Below, one piece after another: positions 56,963-64,000 of a stretch of 64,000 nt of DNA. The DNA comes from Rathayibacter caricis DSM 15933 (GTDB lineage Bacteria; Actinomycetota; Actinomycetes; Actinomycetales; Microbacteriaceae). Each line of letters starts with the position of its first letter. Positions within the stretch are counted from its first letter, which is position 1. The translations under genes and the position numbers were made by a program. Location: assembly GCF_003044275.1 (NCBI RefSeq), contig NZ_PZPL01000001.1, positions 2,976,001 to 3,040,000 of the forward strand, given 5' to 3'. The notes under the pieces are model-generated. The model did not search any database and was not told the origin of the DNA. It worked only from the letters and a program-made list of their open reading frames with translations.

Positions 56963-57208
56963 TCAGGCTCTGGCGGCCTTCACGTAGGCGACGAGCGCGT
57001 TCGCGTGCCCGTGACCGAGGCCGTGCTCCGACTTCAGCCACGCCACGACCTGCATGTGGGGCTCGGAGTCGAGGCGCTCGTCGACGAGATCGAGCCACTC
57101 CTGCACCGGTCGACCGTAGGTCTTCTCGATGCTCGGGAAGTAGGAGGCGGGGCCCTTCGGCTTCGAGCCGTCGGCGGGCGGTTCCGGAGCGAGAACGCGG
57201 TCGGTCAT
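56963..57208 (-). CDS. DUF4287 family protein
   Basis: 81 aa. The DUF4287 core is clear: GPASYFPSIEKTYGRPVQEW, LDLVDERLDSEPHMQ and VVAWLKSEHGLGHGHANALV. A small helical domain of unknown function, in many bacteria fused to or near DUF5655 proteins. No catalytic residues seen. Start at the ATG at 57208. It is convergent with the DUF1801 gene and divergent from the flavin monooxygenase gene. Confidence 0.9.
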   Translation of the reverse strand: MTDRVLAPEPPADGSKPKGPASYFPSIEKTYGRPVQEWLDLVDERLDSEPHMQVVAWLKSEHGLGHGHANALVAYVKAARA

Positions 57209-57282
57209 GGCGACACCCTAGCCAGCGCCCGCCCGCGGCACGAGTGCCCGCGCGAGGGGGCACCGCTCCGTAGGCTCGGAGC

Positions 57283-58476
57283 GTGACGGTGGAGCGGACG
57301 GACGTGCTCGTGGTCGGCGGCGGGCCCGTCGGGGTGTTCCTCGGCGCGCTGCTCGCGCAGGCGGGCGTCGGCGTGCAGGTGTGGGAGAAGCGGGCGTCGG
57401 TGCCCGCGGGATCCCGCGCGATCGGCATCCATCCGCCGTCCCTCGACGCATTCGAGGTGATCGGAGCGGCGGGGCCCGTCCTCGCGGAGGCGGCGCTCGT
57501 GACGCACGGCGTCGCGCGCAGCCGGGGCCGCGATCTGGGCGTGCTGTCGTTCGCTCGCGCGTCGCGGACGCATCCCTACGTCGCGACCCTCGATCAGCAC
57601 CGGACGGAGACGATCCTCCGCGGCCGGCTGGAGGCCCTCGACCCGACGGCCCTGCGGACGGGGATCGAGGTGACCGGCCTGCACCGTCGCGGGACGCAGG
57701 TCGAGGTGACGGGCACCGGCTGGCACGGCGAGGCGATCGAGCTGCATGCCTCCTTCGTCGTCGGGGCGGACGGCGCCCGGAGCGCTGTGCGGGAGCTGCT
57801 CGGCATCGGCGTCTCCGGCCGCGACTACTCCGATCGCTACGTGATGGGCGACTTCGCCGACCCCGAGGTGGCCTCGCTGGCCTCCTCCGCTCTCGTCGAC
57901 GTCGGTCCGGAGGGCGTCGTGGAGTCCTTCCCCCTGCCCGGCGGTCGGCGGCGCTACGTCGCGCTCAGCGGACCGGAGGCCTCGCTCGGCGCCCCCGCCT
58001 GGCGCCCCGACGCGGCTCCGGACACGGCGGCGGCGGCCGCGCTCGCCGCGGTCGTCCGCGCGCGCACGGGAGCACCCGTCGACGCGGCTACCTGCACGAT
58101 GGTCAGCGGCTTCCGGGTCCGCCGGCGCGAGGCGGGCCTCGTCGGGATGGGGCGCGTGGTGCTCGTCGGCGACGCTGCGCACGAGATCAGCCCGATCGGC
58201 GGCCAGGGGATGAACCTGGGCTGGCTCGATGCGGCGGAACTCGCTCCGCTCCTGGTGCACGGCGTCCGCTCGGGAACGGCCGGCCCGTGGTCCGCCTTCG
58301 CCCGTCGACGGATGCGCGTGGCGCGCCGGGCCGCCCGACAGGCCGAGCTGAACATGGCGCTGGGCCGGCCGCTGGGAGCCGTCGCCCATCGAGGTCGCAC
58401 GGCCCTCCTGCGCACGCTGCTCGCGCTGCCGACGTCCGACCTCCTGGCGCGCGTCTACGCGATGCGCTGGTCCTGA
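57283..58476 (+). CDS. FAD-dependent monooxygenase
   Basis: 397 aa from the GTG at 57283. Flavin monooxygenase (PHBH-type) motifs: VLVVGGGPVGVFLGALLAQA (dinucleotide fold), the FVVGADGARSAVRELLG block (DG motif), and VVLVGDAAHEISPIGGQGMN (GD motif that binds FAD). It hydroxylates an aromatic or isoprenoid substrate with NAD(P)H and oxygen. It ends seven bases before the UbiA gene end on the other strand. The pairing of a flavin oxygenase with a UbiA prenyltransferase suggests modification of a prenylated aromatic or quinone-like lipid; this is inference. Confidence 0.9.
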   Translation: MTVERTDVLVVGGGPVGVFLGALLAQAGVGVQVWEKRASVPAGSRAIGIHPPSLDAFEVIGAAGPVLAEAALVTHGVARSRGRDLGVLSFARASRTHPYVATLDQHRTETILRGRLEALDPTALRTGIEVTGLHRRGTQVEVTGTGWHGEAIELHASFVVGADGARSAVRELLGIGVSGRDYSDRYVMGDFADPEVASLASSALVDVGPEGVVESFPLPGGRRRYVALSGPEASLGAPAWRPDAAPDTAAAAALAAVVRARTGAPVDAATCTMVSGFRVRRREAGLVGMGRVVLVGDAAHEISPIGGQGMNLGWLDAAELAPLLVHGVRSGTAGPWSAFARRRMRVARRAARQAELNMALGRPLGAVAHRGRTALLRTLLALPTSDLLARVYAMRWS

Positions 58477-58482
58477 TCCGGG

Positions 58483-59334
58483 TCAGGCCACGAGACGGGC
58501 GCCCGAGAGCCCCAGCTCGACGACGAGCACGAGCGACGCCGCGATCACCAGGCGGAAGAGCAGGCGCGTCGGGGGTCCGGTCAGCACGAGGCGGATCCCG
58601 ACGGCGGCGAGCGCGATCACGGCGAGGGCCCCGGCGACGGCCAGCGCGATGCCCGGCACGCGCACCGCCTCCGCACCCCCGATCTGACCGAGGAGCACCA
58701 GGAGCGCGGCGACGACGAGGGAGCCGAAGGCGACGACGCCCGAGAACCGGAGTCCCAGTCGGTGCGGGAACCCGCGGACGCCGGTGGCCTCGTCGTCGAC
58801 CAGGTCCGGCAGCACGTTGGTGCAGTGGATCGCGACGCCGAACACGGCTCCGGTCGCGATCGCCCAGACGGCCGGGAGGGGACCGCCGCCGGCCGCGACG
58901 GCGACGACGGGGAGGAGGCCGAACGCGACGACGAAGGGGAGCACCGAGACGGCGGTGCGCTTGAGTCCGGCGTCGTACGCCCAGCCGGCCGCGACCAGCA
59001 CGATGTGGGCGACCGCCGAGACCGGACCGAGCAGGAGCGAGAGCACGACCGAGACGGCGGCGGTGACGATCGCGGCGGTCCGCACGGCGCGGACGCTGAT
59101 CGCTCCGACGGCCACCGGCTTGTCGGTGCGCCCGACCGCGCGGTCGCGGTCGACGTCGATCCAGTCGTTGGCGAGCCCGATCGAGAGCTGCCCCGCGAGC
59201 ACGGCCAGCGCGACGAGCACCACGACGGGGAGGGGACGGCCCGCCGCGGCGGCGAGCACCGTGGCGAGGACCGTGACGGTGACGGTGGGCCCGGGGTGCG
59301 ACGAGGCCAGGAGGAGGCGCACCCGGGACGTCAT
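58483..59334 (-). CDS. UbiA family prenyltransferase
   Basis: 283 aa with about eight membrane helices. The two Asp-rich prenyl-diphosphate-binding motifs are visible: NDWIDVDRDRAVGRTDKP (NDxxDxxxD) and NVLPDLVDDEATGVRGFP. It transfers a polyprenyl group to an aromatic or other acceptor in the membrane. It is convergent with the flavin monooxygenase, which supports a shared role in making a prenylated product. The type III polyketide synthase and methyltransferase that often accompany such pairs are not in this window. Product unknown; menaquinone (MenA) is less likely because menA lies elsewhere as a rule. Confidence 0.88.
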   Translation of the reverse strand: MTSRVRLLLASSHPGPTVTVTVLATVLAAAAGRPLPVVVLVALAVLAGQLSIGLANDWIDVDRDRAVGRTDKPVAVGAISVRAVRTAAIVTAAVSVVLSLLLGPVSAVAHIVLVAAGWAYDAGLKRTAVSVLPFVVAFGLLPVVAVAAGGGPLPAVWAIATGAVFGVAIHCTNVLPDLVDDEATGVRGFPHRLGLRFSGVVAFGSLVVAALLVLLGQIGGAEAVRVPGIALAVAGALAVIALAAVGIRLVLTGPPTRLLFRLVIAASLVLVVELGLSGARLVA

Positions 59335-59363
59335 CGTCCCAGCCTACGGGCCGCTCCCGTCGA

Positions 59364-60029
59364 TCAGCCGACCGTGACCGCCGCGCTGGAAGGCTTGCGC
59401 CCGTGCCGCATCCAGACGAAGAACCCGACCAGCGTGAACGCTCCGTAGACGACGTACATGAGGCCGGAGGCGTAGTACCCGGCCGAGAAGAGCAGGGGCA
59501 CGCCCACGACATCGACGGCGACCCAGATCAGCCAGAACTCGACCCATCCCTTCGCCATGCCATAGGTCGCGAGCAGCGATCCGGTGAAGATCCACGCGTC
59601 GCTCCACACCGGCTCGTAGGAGCCGAGGGCGCGGAACAGCGGAGTGAGCACCGCGGTGCCGCCGACCATCCCGAGCACCAGGAGCGCGCGGGTCCGCCAG
59701 GACGCCCACCGCGGCTCGATCACGGTCGGCGACGACTCCGGGCGGTGGGTCCACCGGTACCAGCCGTAGACGCTCACGATCATGAACATGACCTGCCGTC
59801 CGGCCTGTCCGAGCAGGTTCACGGGGTTGGGAGTGCCGAAGAGGGCGCCCATGAAGACCGTGAAAAGCAGGGCGTTGCCGACGAGCCCGACCGGCCAGGC
59901 CCAGACCTTCCGCCGCATGCCGCCCAGAGCGCTCGCGAGCCCGAAGACGTTGCCGATGACCTCGCGCCAGAGCAGCCTCTGGTCGCCCAGGACGATCTGC
60001 GCATCGAACAGCCAGTGCACGAGCTCCAC
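59364..60029 (-). CDS. pnuC: nicotinamide riboside transporter PnuC
   Basis: 221 aa from the GTG at 60029, chosen for the GGAGGA just upstream. Seven membrane helices with the PnuC pattern: EVIGNVFGLASALGGMRRKVWAWPVG near the N-terminus has the WxxxG-type block, AGRQVMFMIVSVYGWYRW in the middle, and GWVEFWLIWVAVDVVGVPL near the end, where the conserved substrate-binding W and D are. It moves nicotinamide riboside into the cell for NAD salvage. Upstream is the DUF6518 gene. Confidence 0.92.
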   Translation of the reverse strand: MELVHWLFDAQIVLGDQRLLWREVIGNVFGLASALGGMRRKVWAWPVGLVGNALLFTVFMGALFGTPNPVNLLGQAGRQVMFMIVSVYGWYRWTHRPESSPTVIEPRWASWRTRALLVLGMVGGTAVLTPLFRALGSYEPVWSDAWIFTGSLLATYGMAKGWVEFWLIWVAVDVVGVPLLFSAGYYASGLMYVVYGAFTLVGFFVWMRHGRKPSSAAVTVG

Positions 60030-60085
60030 GTGATCCTCCTCAGCCCCCTCGTGCAGCAACGGAGGAGGGCCGCGCATTCCCGAGG

Positions 60086-60697
60086 TCAGAACAGCGAGTA
60101 CACCACGTCGAAGCAGACCGCCGCGGCCGCCGTGACCGCGAGTGACGCGAGCACGACCAGCGGGCCGGGCCTGCGACGCAGGACGGCGAGCAGGAGGAAC
60201 CCGACGCCGAGCACGATCTCGAGCCACCAGTAGACCGGGCTCGTGGTGTCGGCGACGGCGCCCAGCGCCCAGATCCCCTCGCCGATCAGCACCCCCGAGA
60301 GCGGAGCGACGGCCGGCACCCGCCAGGCGGTCGTGCCGTGCAGAGTGAGCGCCGCGGCGGCTCCGAGGATCGGGCCGGCGGGGACGGCGAGCAGCCAGAA
60401 CGGATCGGAGAACGGCGGCGACCAGCCGAAGCCGCGCCAGCCGGTGACCAGGTCGTAGCCCTCGAGCATCGCGAGGAACGAGACGAGGCCGACGACCGCG
60501 CCGGGCACGGGACGCACCCGCGTGAGCCGCACGAGGGCGAACACCAGCATCGACCAGCCACCGGACGAGTTGGCGAACGAGTTCAGCGCGGGCGGGAGGA
60601 CGGTCTGCAGGAGGCTCGTCGCCCCTCCCAGCAGCAGTCCGCCGACGAGGGCGAGGGCGAGGGCGGACAGCAGGGAGGATCGCGAGGCGGAGGGCAC
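60086..60697 (-). CDS. DUF6518 family membrane protein
   Basis: 203 aa with about six membrane helices. The conserved ALNSFANSSGGWSMLVFALV block near residues 36-56 and the repeated hydrophobic helices fit the DUF6518 family, of unknown function. The family assignment is from memory of this block. Start at the ATG at 60697. It lies upstream of pnuC with a 56-base gap and downstream of the lipoprotein gene. No cofactor-binding motif is seen. Confidence 0.7.
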   Translation of the reverse strand: MPSASRSSLLSALALALVGGLLLGGATSLLQTVLPPALNSFANSSGGWSMLVFALVRLTRVRPVPGAVVGLVSFLAMLEGYDLVTGWRGFGWSPPFSDPFWLLAVPAGPILGAAAALTLHGTTAWRVPAVAPLSGVLIGEGIWALGAVADTTSPVYWWLEIVLGVGFLLLAVLRRRPGPLVVLASLAVTAAAAVCFDVVYSLF

Positions 60698-60775
60698 GCT
60701 CCGATCCTGTCGGGGCGCGCGGCCGAGCGGATCGGGGAGAACCCTGATTCCACACCGGCCCGTGCCGGGACGGGC

Positions 60776-61207
60776 TCAGTCGGCCCGCACCGAGACGTTC
60801 TCGCCGAGCGGCGTCCAGTCCTCGAAGGAGGAGTCCTCCGGCCCGCCGCCGTCGGGATGGAGCTGCACCGTCCAGGCGCCCGGACCCGACGACACGGTCC
60901 CTCCGCCCGTCGTGCAGGCGCTGCTCGACTGAGCGCCGGCGTCGACGATCACGCACTGATCGCCGCGTTCGACGGAGGAGCCGAGGTACACCTCCAGGCC
61001 CTCGACCGAGCCCGCGTAGCGCGCCGACTCCGGATCGATCCCGTCGGTGACGACTCCGAGATCCGGCAGTACATCGGCGTCGGTGCGCTCGCGACCGAAG
61101 TCCGAGAACGCGATCGGTCCCGCGCATCCCGAGAGCAGCGGCAGCGCCGCGAGCACGACCGCGAGCGCGGCGATCCGTCGTCCGTCCCTCGTCCTGCTCC
61201 GCGCCAT
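60776..61207 (-). CDS. hypothetical lipoprotein
   Basis: 143 aa. A signal peptide of the lipoprotein type: basic start MARSRTRDGRR, a hydrophobic stretch (IAALAVVLAALPLL) and the lipobox LLSGC with Cys28 as the modified residue. The mature part is small, acidic and rich in Gly and Ser, with one pair of Cys (GDQCVIVDAG and SSACTTGG) that may form a disulfide. No known domain. It is outside the cell, anchored to the membrane. Start at the ATG at 61207. Function unknown. Confidence 0.8.
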   Translation of the reverse strand: MARSRTRDGRRIAALAVVLAALPLLSGCAGPIAFSDFGRERTDADVLPDLGVVTDGIDPESARYAGSVEGLEVYLGSSVERGDQCVIVDAGAQSSSACTTGGGTVSSGPGAWTVQLHPDGGGPEDSSFEDWTPLGENVSVRAD

Positions 61208-61274
61208 CGAGGCCCCCTTCGCGCTGCGGTCCGCCCACCCTAGCGGGGGGAGCGCTGTGCGCGGCCCCGAGGGC

Positions 61275-62273
61275 TCAGGCCGAGCTCTCCCGCACGATCA
61301 GGCGCGGCGCGGCCATGTGCTCCTCGGCCGCCGTGGTCCCGCCCGCGATGCGGTAGACGAGCCGCTCGACCGCGGTGCGCGCCATGAACGCGTGGTCGGG
61401 ATCGACCGTGGTCAGCCTCGGCACCGTGTACTCGCCCTCGAGGATCGCGTCGAAGGCGGCGACCCTGACCTGTCCCGGCACCGGGATACCCCGATCGGCG
61501 AGACCACGGAGGACCCCGATCCCGACTGTGTCGGTGATGCAGAACACCCCGTCGAAGGGGACGCCGCGGTCGACGAAGTCGCGGATGCCGCGGGATCCGC
61601 CCGCCATCGTGAACTCGCCGACCTCGATGTGCAGGGCAGGATCGACCGCGAGTCCGGCCTCCCCGTGCGCGCGACGGTAGCCCTCGAGACGCAGACTCGA
61701 CACGTCGACCTCGTCGGGTGCGGGATCGTCGACCATCACGATCCGGCGGCAGCCCTTCTCTATCAGGTGGGCGACGGCCATCCGGGCTCCGTCCACGTTC
61801 GCCATGGCCACGTGATCGACCGGCCCCTCGAAGATCCGCTCGCCGAGGATCACGAGTGGATGATCGACGCGCAGCAGCTCGGTGTCGGCCGCGCCGAGCC
61901 CGACTGTGCTCAGGATGATGCCGTCGTACAGCCGCTTCCGGGAGGACGCGAGCGCTCCGAGCTCGTTCTCGCGCTGGGCGCCGGTCTGCTCGATCACGAC
62001 GCGGAGGTCGTGCTTCTCGGCGGCGGCGATGATCTCGGCGGCGAGGCGCCCGTAGTACGGCCGGTCGATCTCGGGCACCGCGAGTCCGATGGTGCCGGTG
62101 CGTCCCGTCCGCAGGTTCCGCGCGGCGACGTTGACCCGGTAGTCGAGCCGCGTGATCACGTCGAGCACCTTCTCGCGCGTGGTCTCGCGGACGTGCGGGT
62201 GGTCGTTCAGCACGTGCGACACGGTCATCGCCGAGACCCCGGCCTCTTTCGCCACGTCGTGGATCGTCACCAT
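61275..62273 (-). CDS. LacI family transcriptional regulator
   Basis: 332 aa from the ATG at 62273. The N-terminal LacI helix-turn-helix and hinge are clear: TIHDVAKEAGVSAMTVSHVLNDHPHVRE, then NLRTGRTGTIGLAVPEI. The periplasmic-binding-protein-like domain holds the sugar site. It regulates the operon it belongs to: the GH43-like gene overlaps its start by seven bases and the ABC permease gene lies further upstream, so it is probably encoded at the end of the sugar-use operon it controls. The inducer is an unknown sugar, perhaps a pentose oligosaccharide. Confidence 0.93.
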   Translation of the reverse strand: MVTIHDVAKEAGVSAMTVSHVLNDHPHVRETTREKVLDVITRLDYRVNVAARNLRTGRTGTIGLAVPEIDRPYYGRLAAEIIAAAEKHDLRVVIEQTGAQRENELGALASSRKRLYDGIILSTVGLGAADTELLRVDHPLVILGERIFEGPVDHVAMANVDGARMAVAHLIEKGCRRIVMVDDPAPDEVDVSSLRLEGYRRAHGEAGLAVDPALHIEVGEFTMAGGSRGIRDFVDRGVPFDGVFCITDTVGIGVLRGLADRGIPVPGQVRVAAFDAILEGEYTVPRLTTVDPDHAFMARTAVERLVYRIAGGTTAAEEHMAAPRLIVRESSA

Positions 62274-63223
62274 GACGCACCTCCTCCCCTCGAGCTTCCC
62301 ACGGGTGCAGGCCCGATCCCGGCACGGGAGCGGAGTCGTGCCGCTTCGTCGTCGGTGAGCGCGAGGAGCGACCCGTGGCGCGCGTCGTCGGGTAGACACG
62401 CGCCACGGACCGGTTCGAACCCTCCCTTCCCGGGTCGGGCGGAGGAGAAGACGCGGTACCCGCGCAGGCCGAACTCGTCGATCAGCAGCCAGGTCGCGGC
62501 CCCGTCGGCGGAGCGGATGACCGCGGGACCTTCTCCGCGGGCGAGCTCGGGGCGGCCGATCCCCGTCCGCACGGTCTCGAAGCGGCCGTCGAGGGACGCT
62601 CCGCGCGCGAGCGTGATCGAGGTCGCGTCGGCTCCCACCGGCGTCTCGACAGTGAAGCGGAGCCACTCGTCGCCGTCGGGGAGGAACGTCGCGTCGATGA
62701 CGTCGCGACCGGTGTCCAGGGCGGCCCTCGCGGGGGAGAAGCGCACGAAGTCCTCCGTCTCGACGACGAGGATCCTCTGGTGGACGGCGGTGCCGCGATC
62801 CTGCCCGGGCGGGAAGAGCGCGCTCGAGAAGAAGACCTGCCAGCAGCCGTGCTCCTCGTTCCGGTACGCCTTCGGCGCCCACGCGTTGCCCGCCTCCTCC
62901 GGAGCGACGGCTCGCAGTTGGGGATCGCCCCAGTCGACGAGATCCGACGACTCCCACACCAGGATCGACCGGCTGCCGTGCCGCACCGCCCGGTGCCAGT
63001 CGTCGTCCTCCGTGCGCAGGTCCGTGGCGAGCAGCACGACCCGTCCCGAGGCGGTGTCCCGCACGAGGAACGGGTCCCGGGCGCCGCGCTCGCCCACGTT
63101 CGAGCACAGCGGCCCGCCCGGCAGTGCGTGGAAGACGAGCGGAGTCGCGTCCGCGCTCACGGCGAACCGCACGGCCTCCCCACCGGGCCCCGGGAGGAAG
63201 TAGGCGAGGAGGTACCCGGTCAC
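62267..63223 (-). CDS. glycoside hydrolase family 43-like protein
   Basis: 318 aa from the GTG at 63223, which forms a GTGA overlap with the permease stop. A five-bladed beta-propeller pattern: RDPFLVRDTASGRVVLLATD, WGDPQLRAVAPEEAGNAWAPKAY and FRNEEHGCWQVFFSS-type blade motifs, then VIDATFLPDGDEWLRFTVE with a likely acidic catalytic residue. The layout is that of GH43 and related arabinanases or xylosidases; the exact acid and base are not certain. No signal peptide is seen, so it probably cleaves imported oligosaccharides in the cytosol. It is in an operon with the sugar ABC permease and the LacI regulator. Confidence 0.75.
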   Translation of the reverse strand: MTGYLLAYFLPGPGGEAVRFAVSADATPLVFHALPGGPLCSNVGERGARDPFLVRDTASGRVVLLATDLRTEDDDWHRAVRHGSRSILVWESSDLVDWGDPQLRAVAPEEAGNAWAPKAYRNEEHGCWQVFFSSALFPPGQDRGTAVHQRILVVETEDFVRFSPARAALDTGRDVIDATFLPDGDEWLRFTVETPVGADATSITLARGASLDGRFETVRTGIGRPELARGEGPAVIRSADGAATWLLIDEFGLRGYRVFSSARPGKGGFEPVRGACLPDDARHGSLLALTDDEAARLRSRAGIGPAPVGSSRGGGASW

Positions 63224-64000
63224 CCCTTCACGCTGCCGGACACCAGACCGCCCACGATGTGCTTCTGCATCAGGACGAAGAAGACCACCATCGGCAGCAG
63301 CACGACGACGCTCAGCGTGAGGAACGCGGGCCAATTCACTCCGAACTGCCCGACCGCCTTGTACACCTGCAGCACGAGCGTCTGCTTCTCGGACGAGCTG
63401 ATGAAGACGTTCGGGGTGATGAAGTCGTTCCAGACCCACATCGTCTGGAAGACGCCCACGGTGATGAGGATCGGCCGGATCAGGGGGAGCACGATGCGCC
63501 AGTAGATCTGCCACGGACCCGCCCCGTCGATCCGCGCGGCCTCGAAGATCTCGAGCGGGAGCGACTTCATGTACCCCTGGATCAGGAAGTAGCAGAAGAT
63601 CGACCCCGCGGCGTAGAGCAGGATCAGCCCCTCCAGGCTGTCGACCAGACCGGCGCTCGCCAGGAGGCGGTAGAGCGGGATCAGCGTCGCCTGACCGGGC
63701 ACCAGGAACGCGATGATCAGCACGACCGACACGATCCGGGTGAGGAGCGTGGTGCGCAGCAGCATCGCGTAGGCCGCCATCGAGCCCACGAGGAGCATGA
63801 GCGCCACCGACACGACCGTGACGTAGAACGTGTTCGCGAAGGCTCCGACGATCGGGACGGAGGCGAACACGTCGGCGTAGTTGCGGAAGTCGAGGCGGGT
63901 CGGCAGGGCGAACGGAGCGTTCGACACCTCCTGCTGCGTCTTCAGCGTGCTGACGACGATGTAGTAGAAGGGTGCGCCGACCAGCGCGGCCAGCGCGATC
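63220..64000 (-). CDS. carbohydrate ABC transporter permease (MalG-like), cut by window end
   Basis: C-terminal 259 or so residues of a MalG-type permease; the start lies beyond 64000. The reading frame runs on to the edge (LVGAPFYYIVVSTLKTQQEV before the GTG at 63927), so an internal start there is not the true one. Membrane helices and the EAA loop are seen: IFEAARIDGAGPWQIYWRIV with the invariant Gly, followed by LPLIRPILI. It is the inner-membrane channel of a sugar importer, whose ATPase and binding protein would lie to the right. It overlaps the GH43-like gene by four bases, so uptake and cleavage are coupled. Confidence 0.93.
   Translation of the reverse strand, partial: IALAALVGAPFYYIVVSTLKTQQEVSNAPFALPTRLDFRNYADVFASVPIVGAFANTFYVTVVSVALMLLVGSMAAYAMLLRTTLLTRIVSVVLIIAFLVPGQATLIPLYRLLASAGLVDSLEGLILLYAAGSIFCYFLIQGYMKSLPLEIFEAARIDGAGPWQIYWRIVLPLIRPILITVGVFQTMWVWNDFITPNVFISSSEKQTLVLQVYKAVGQFGVNWPAFLTLSVVVLLPMVVFFVLMQKHIVGGLVSGSVKG

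Noticed and set aside
62408..62420. GGTTCGAACCC, a tRNA T-loop-like sequence
   Set aside because: It lies inside the GH43-like coding sequence, and no acceptor stem, D-arm or anticodon arm can be folded around it.
63220..63927. ABC permease starting at the GTG at 63927
   Set aside because: The frame stays open to 64000 and encodes a normal first membrane helix there, so the true start is outside the window.

Overview
High-GC actinobacterial chromosome. The gene set and order (sigA-type rpoD followed by murT-gatD, parE facing parC, sepH, the DUF4193/3093/3710/3159 group around dut, acnA-dxs, rnd-DUF3000) fit the family Microbacteriaceae (Rathayibacter/Clavibacter/Leifsonia-like). I cannot fix the genus from sequence alone. 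No rRNA, tRNA, CRISPR array or insertion sequence was seen.

Region 1 (1-7368) is the right end of an integrated mobile element. It is visibly less GC-rich than the rest and is built of short, overlapping minus-strand genes. From its right edge inwards it carries a tyrosine integrase, a cro/cI-like regulatory switch (XRE repressor facing an excisionase), an operon of small unknown or DNA-binding proteins, a winged-helix replication-like gene next to a five-copy inverted-repeat (iteron-like) array, an HNH endonuclease, and genes that run off the left edge. The integrase stop codon lies inside the 3' end of the chromosomal glnA gene, so glnA is the likely attachment locus.

Region 2 (7356-32462) is core genome: glnA, RDD and DUF4191 membrane proteins, a kinase-like membrane protein, the E2 and E3 subunits of a 2-oxoacid dehydrogenase, leucyl aminopeptidase, a PAC2-type protein, an MFS carrier, the primary sigma factor, a diverged MurT-GatD pair, topoisomerase IV (parE and parC), a nucleotide-pyrophosphatase-like enzyme, the cell-division factor SepH and the dut/DUF3710/DUF3159 cluster.

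Region 3 (32463-49589) holds central metabolism: aconitase, DXP synthase, a fatty-acid oxidation pair (fadB-like and fadA), RNase D, two RibD-C/DHFR-fold reductases, a SufE-like protein, a rhodanese, ZapE and the ammonium transporter AmtB. Both glnA and amtB have upstream half-sites matching the GlnR consensus GTnAC-N6-GAAAC, which suggests joint nitrogen control of uptake and assimilation.

Region 4 (49692-64000) is accessory and more variable: a PemK/MazF-like protein, a GDSL hydrolase, glutaminase, an aminotransferase, an MFS/TetR divergent pair with a palindromic operator region, a flavin monooxygenase next to a UbiA prenyltransferase, PnuC, and finally a LacI-GH43-ABC permease sugar-use operon cut by the window end.

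The most interesting signal is the MurT-GatD pair. GatD has no cysteine anywhere, and the nucleophile position (residue 94) is alanine, so it cannot be an ordinary glutaminase. Microbacteriaceae build group B peptidoglycan, in which the D-Glu alpha-carboxyl that MurT-GatD amidates in other bacteria instead carries the cross-bridge. The pair may therefore have been reused for bridge attachment; this is inference.
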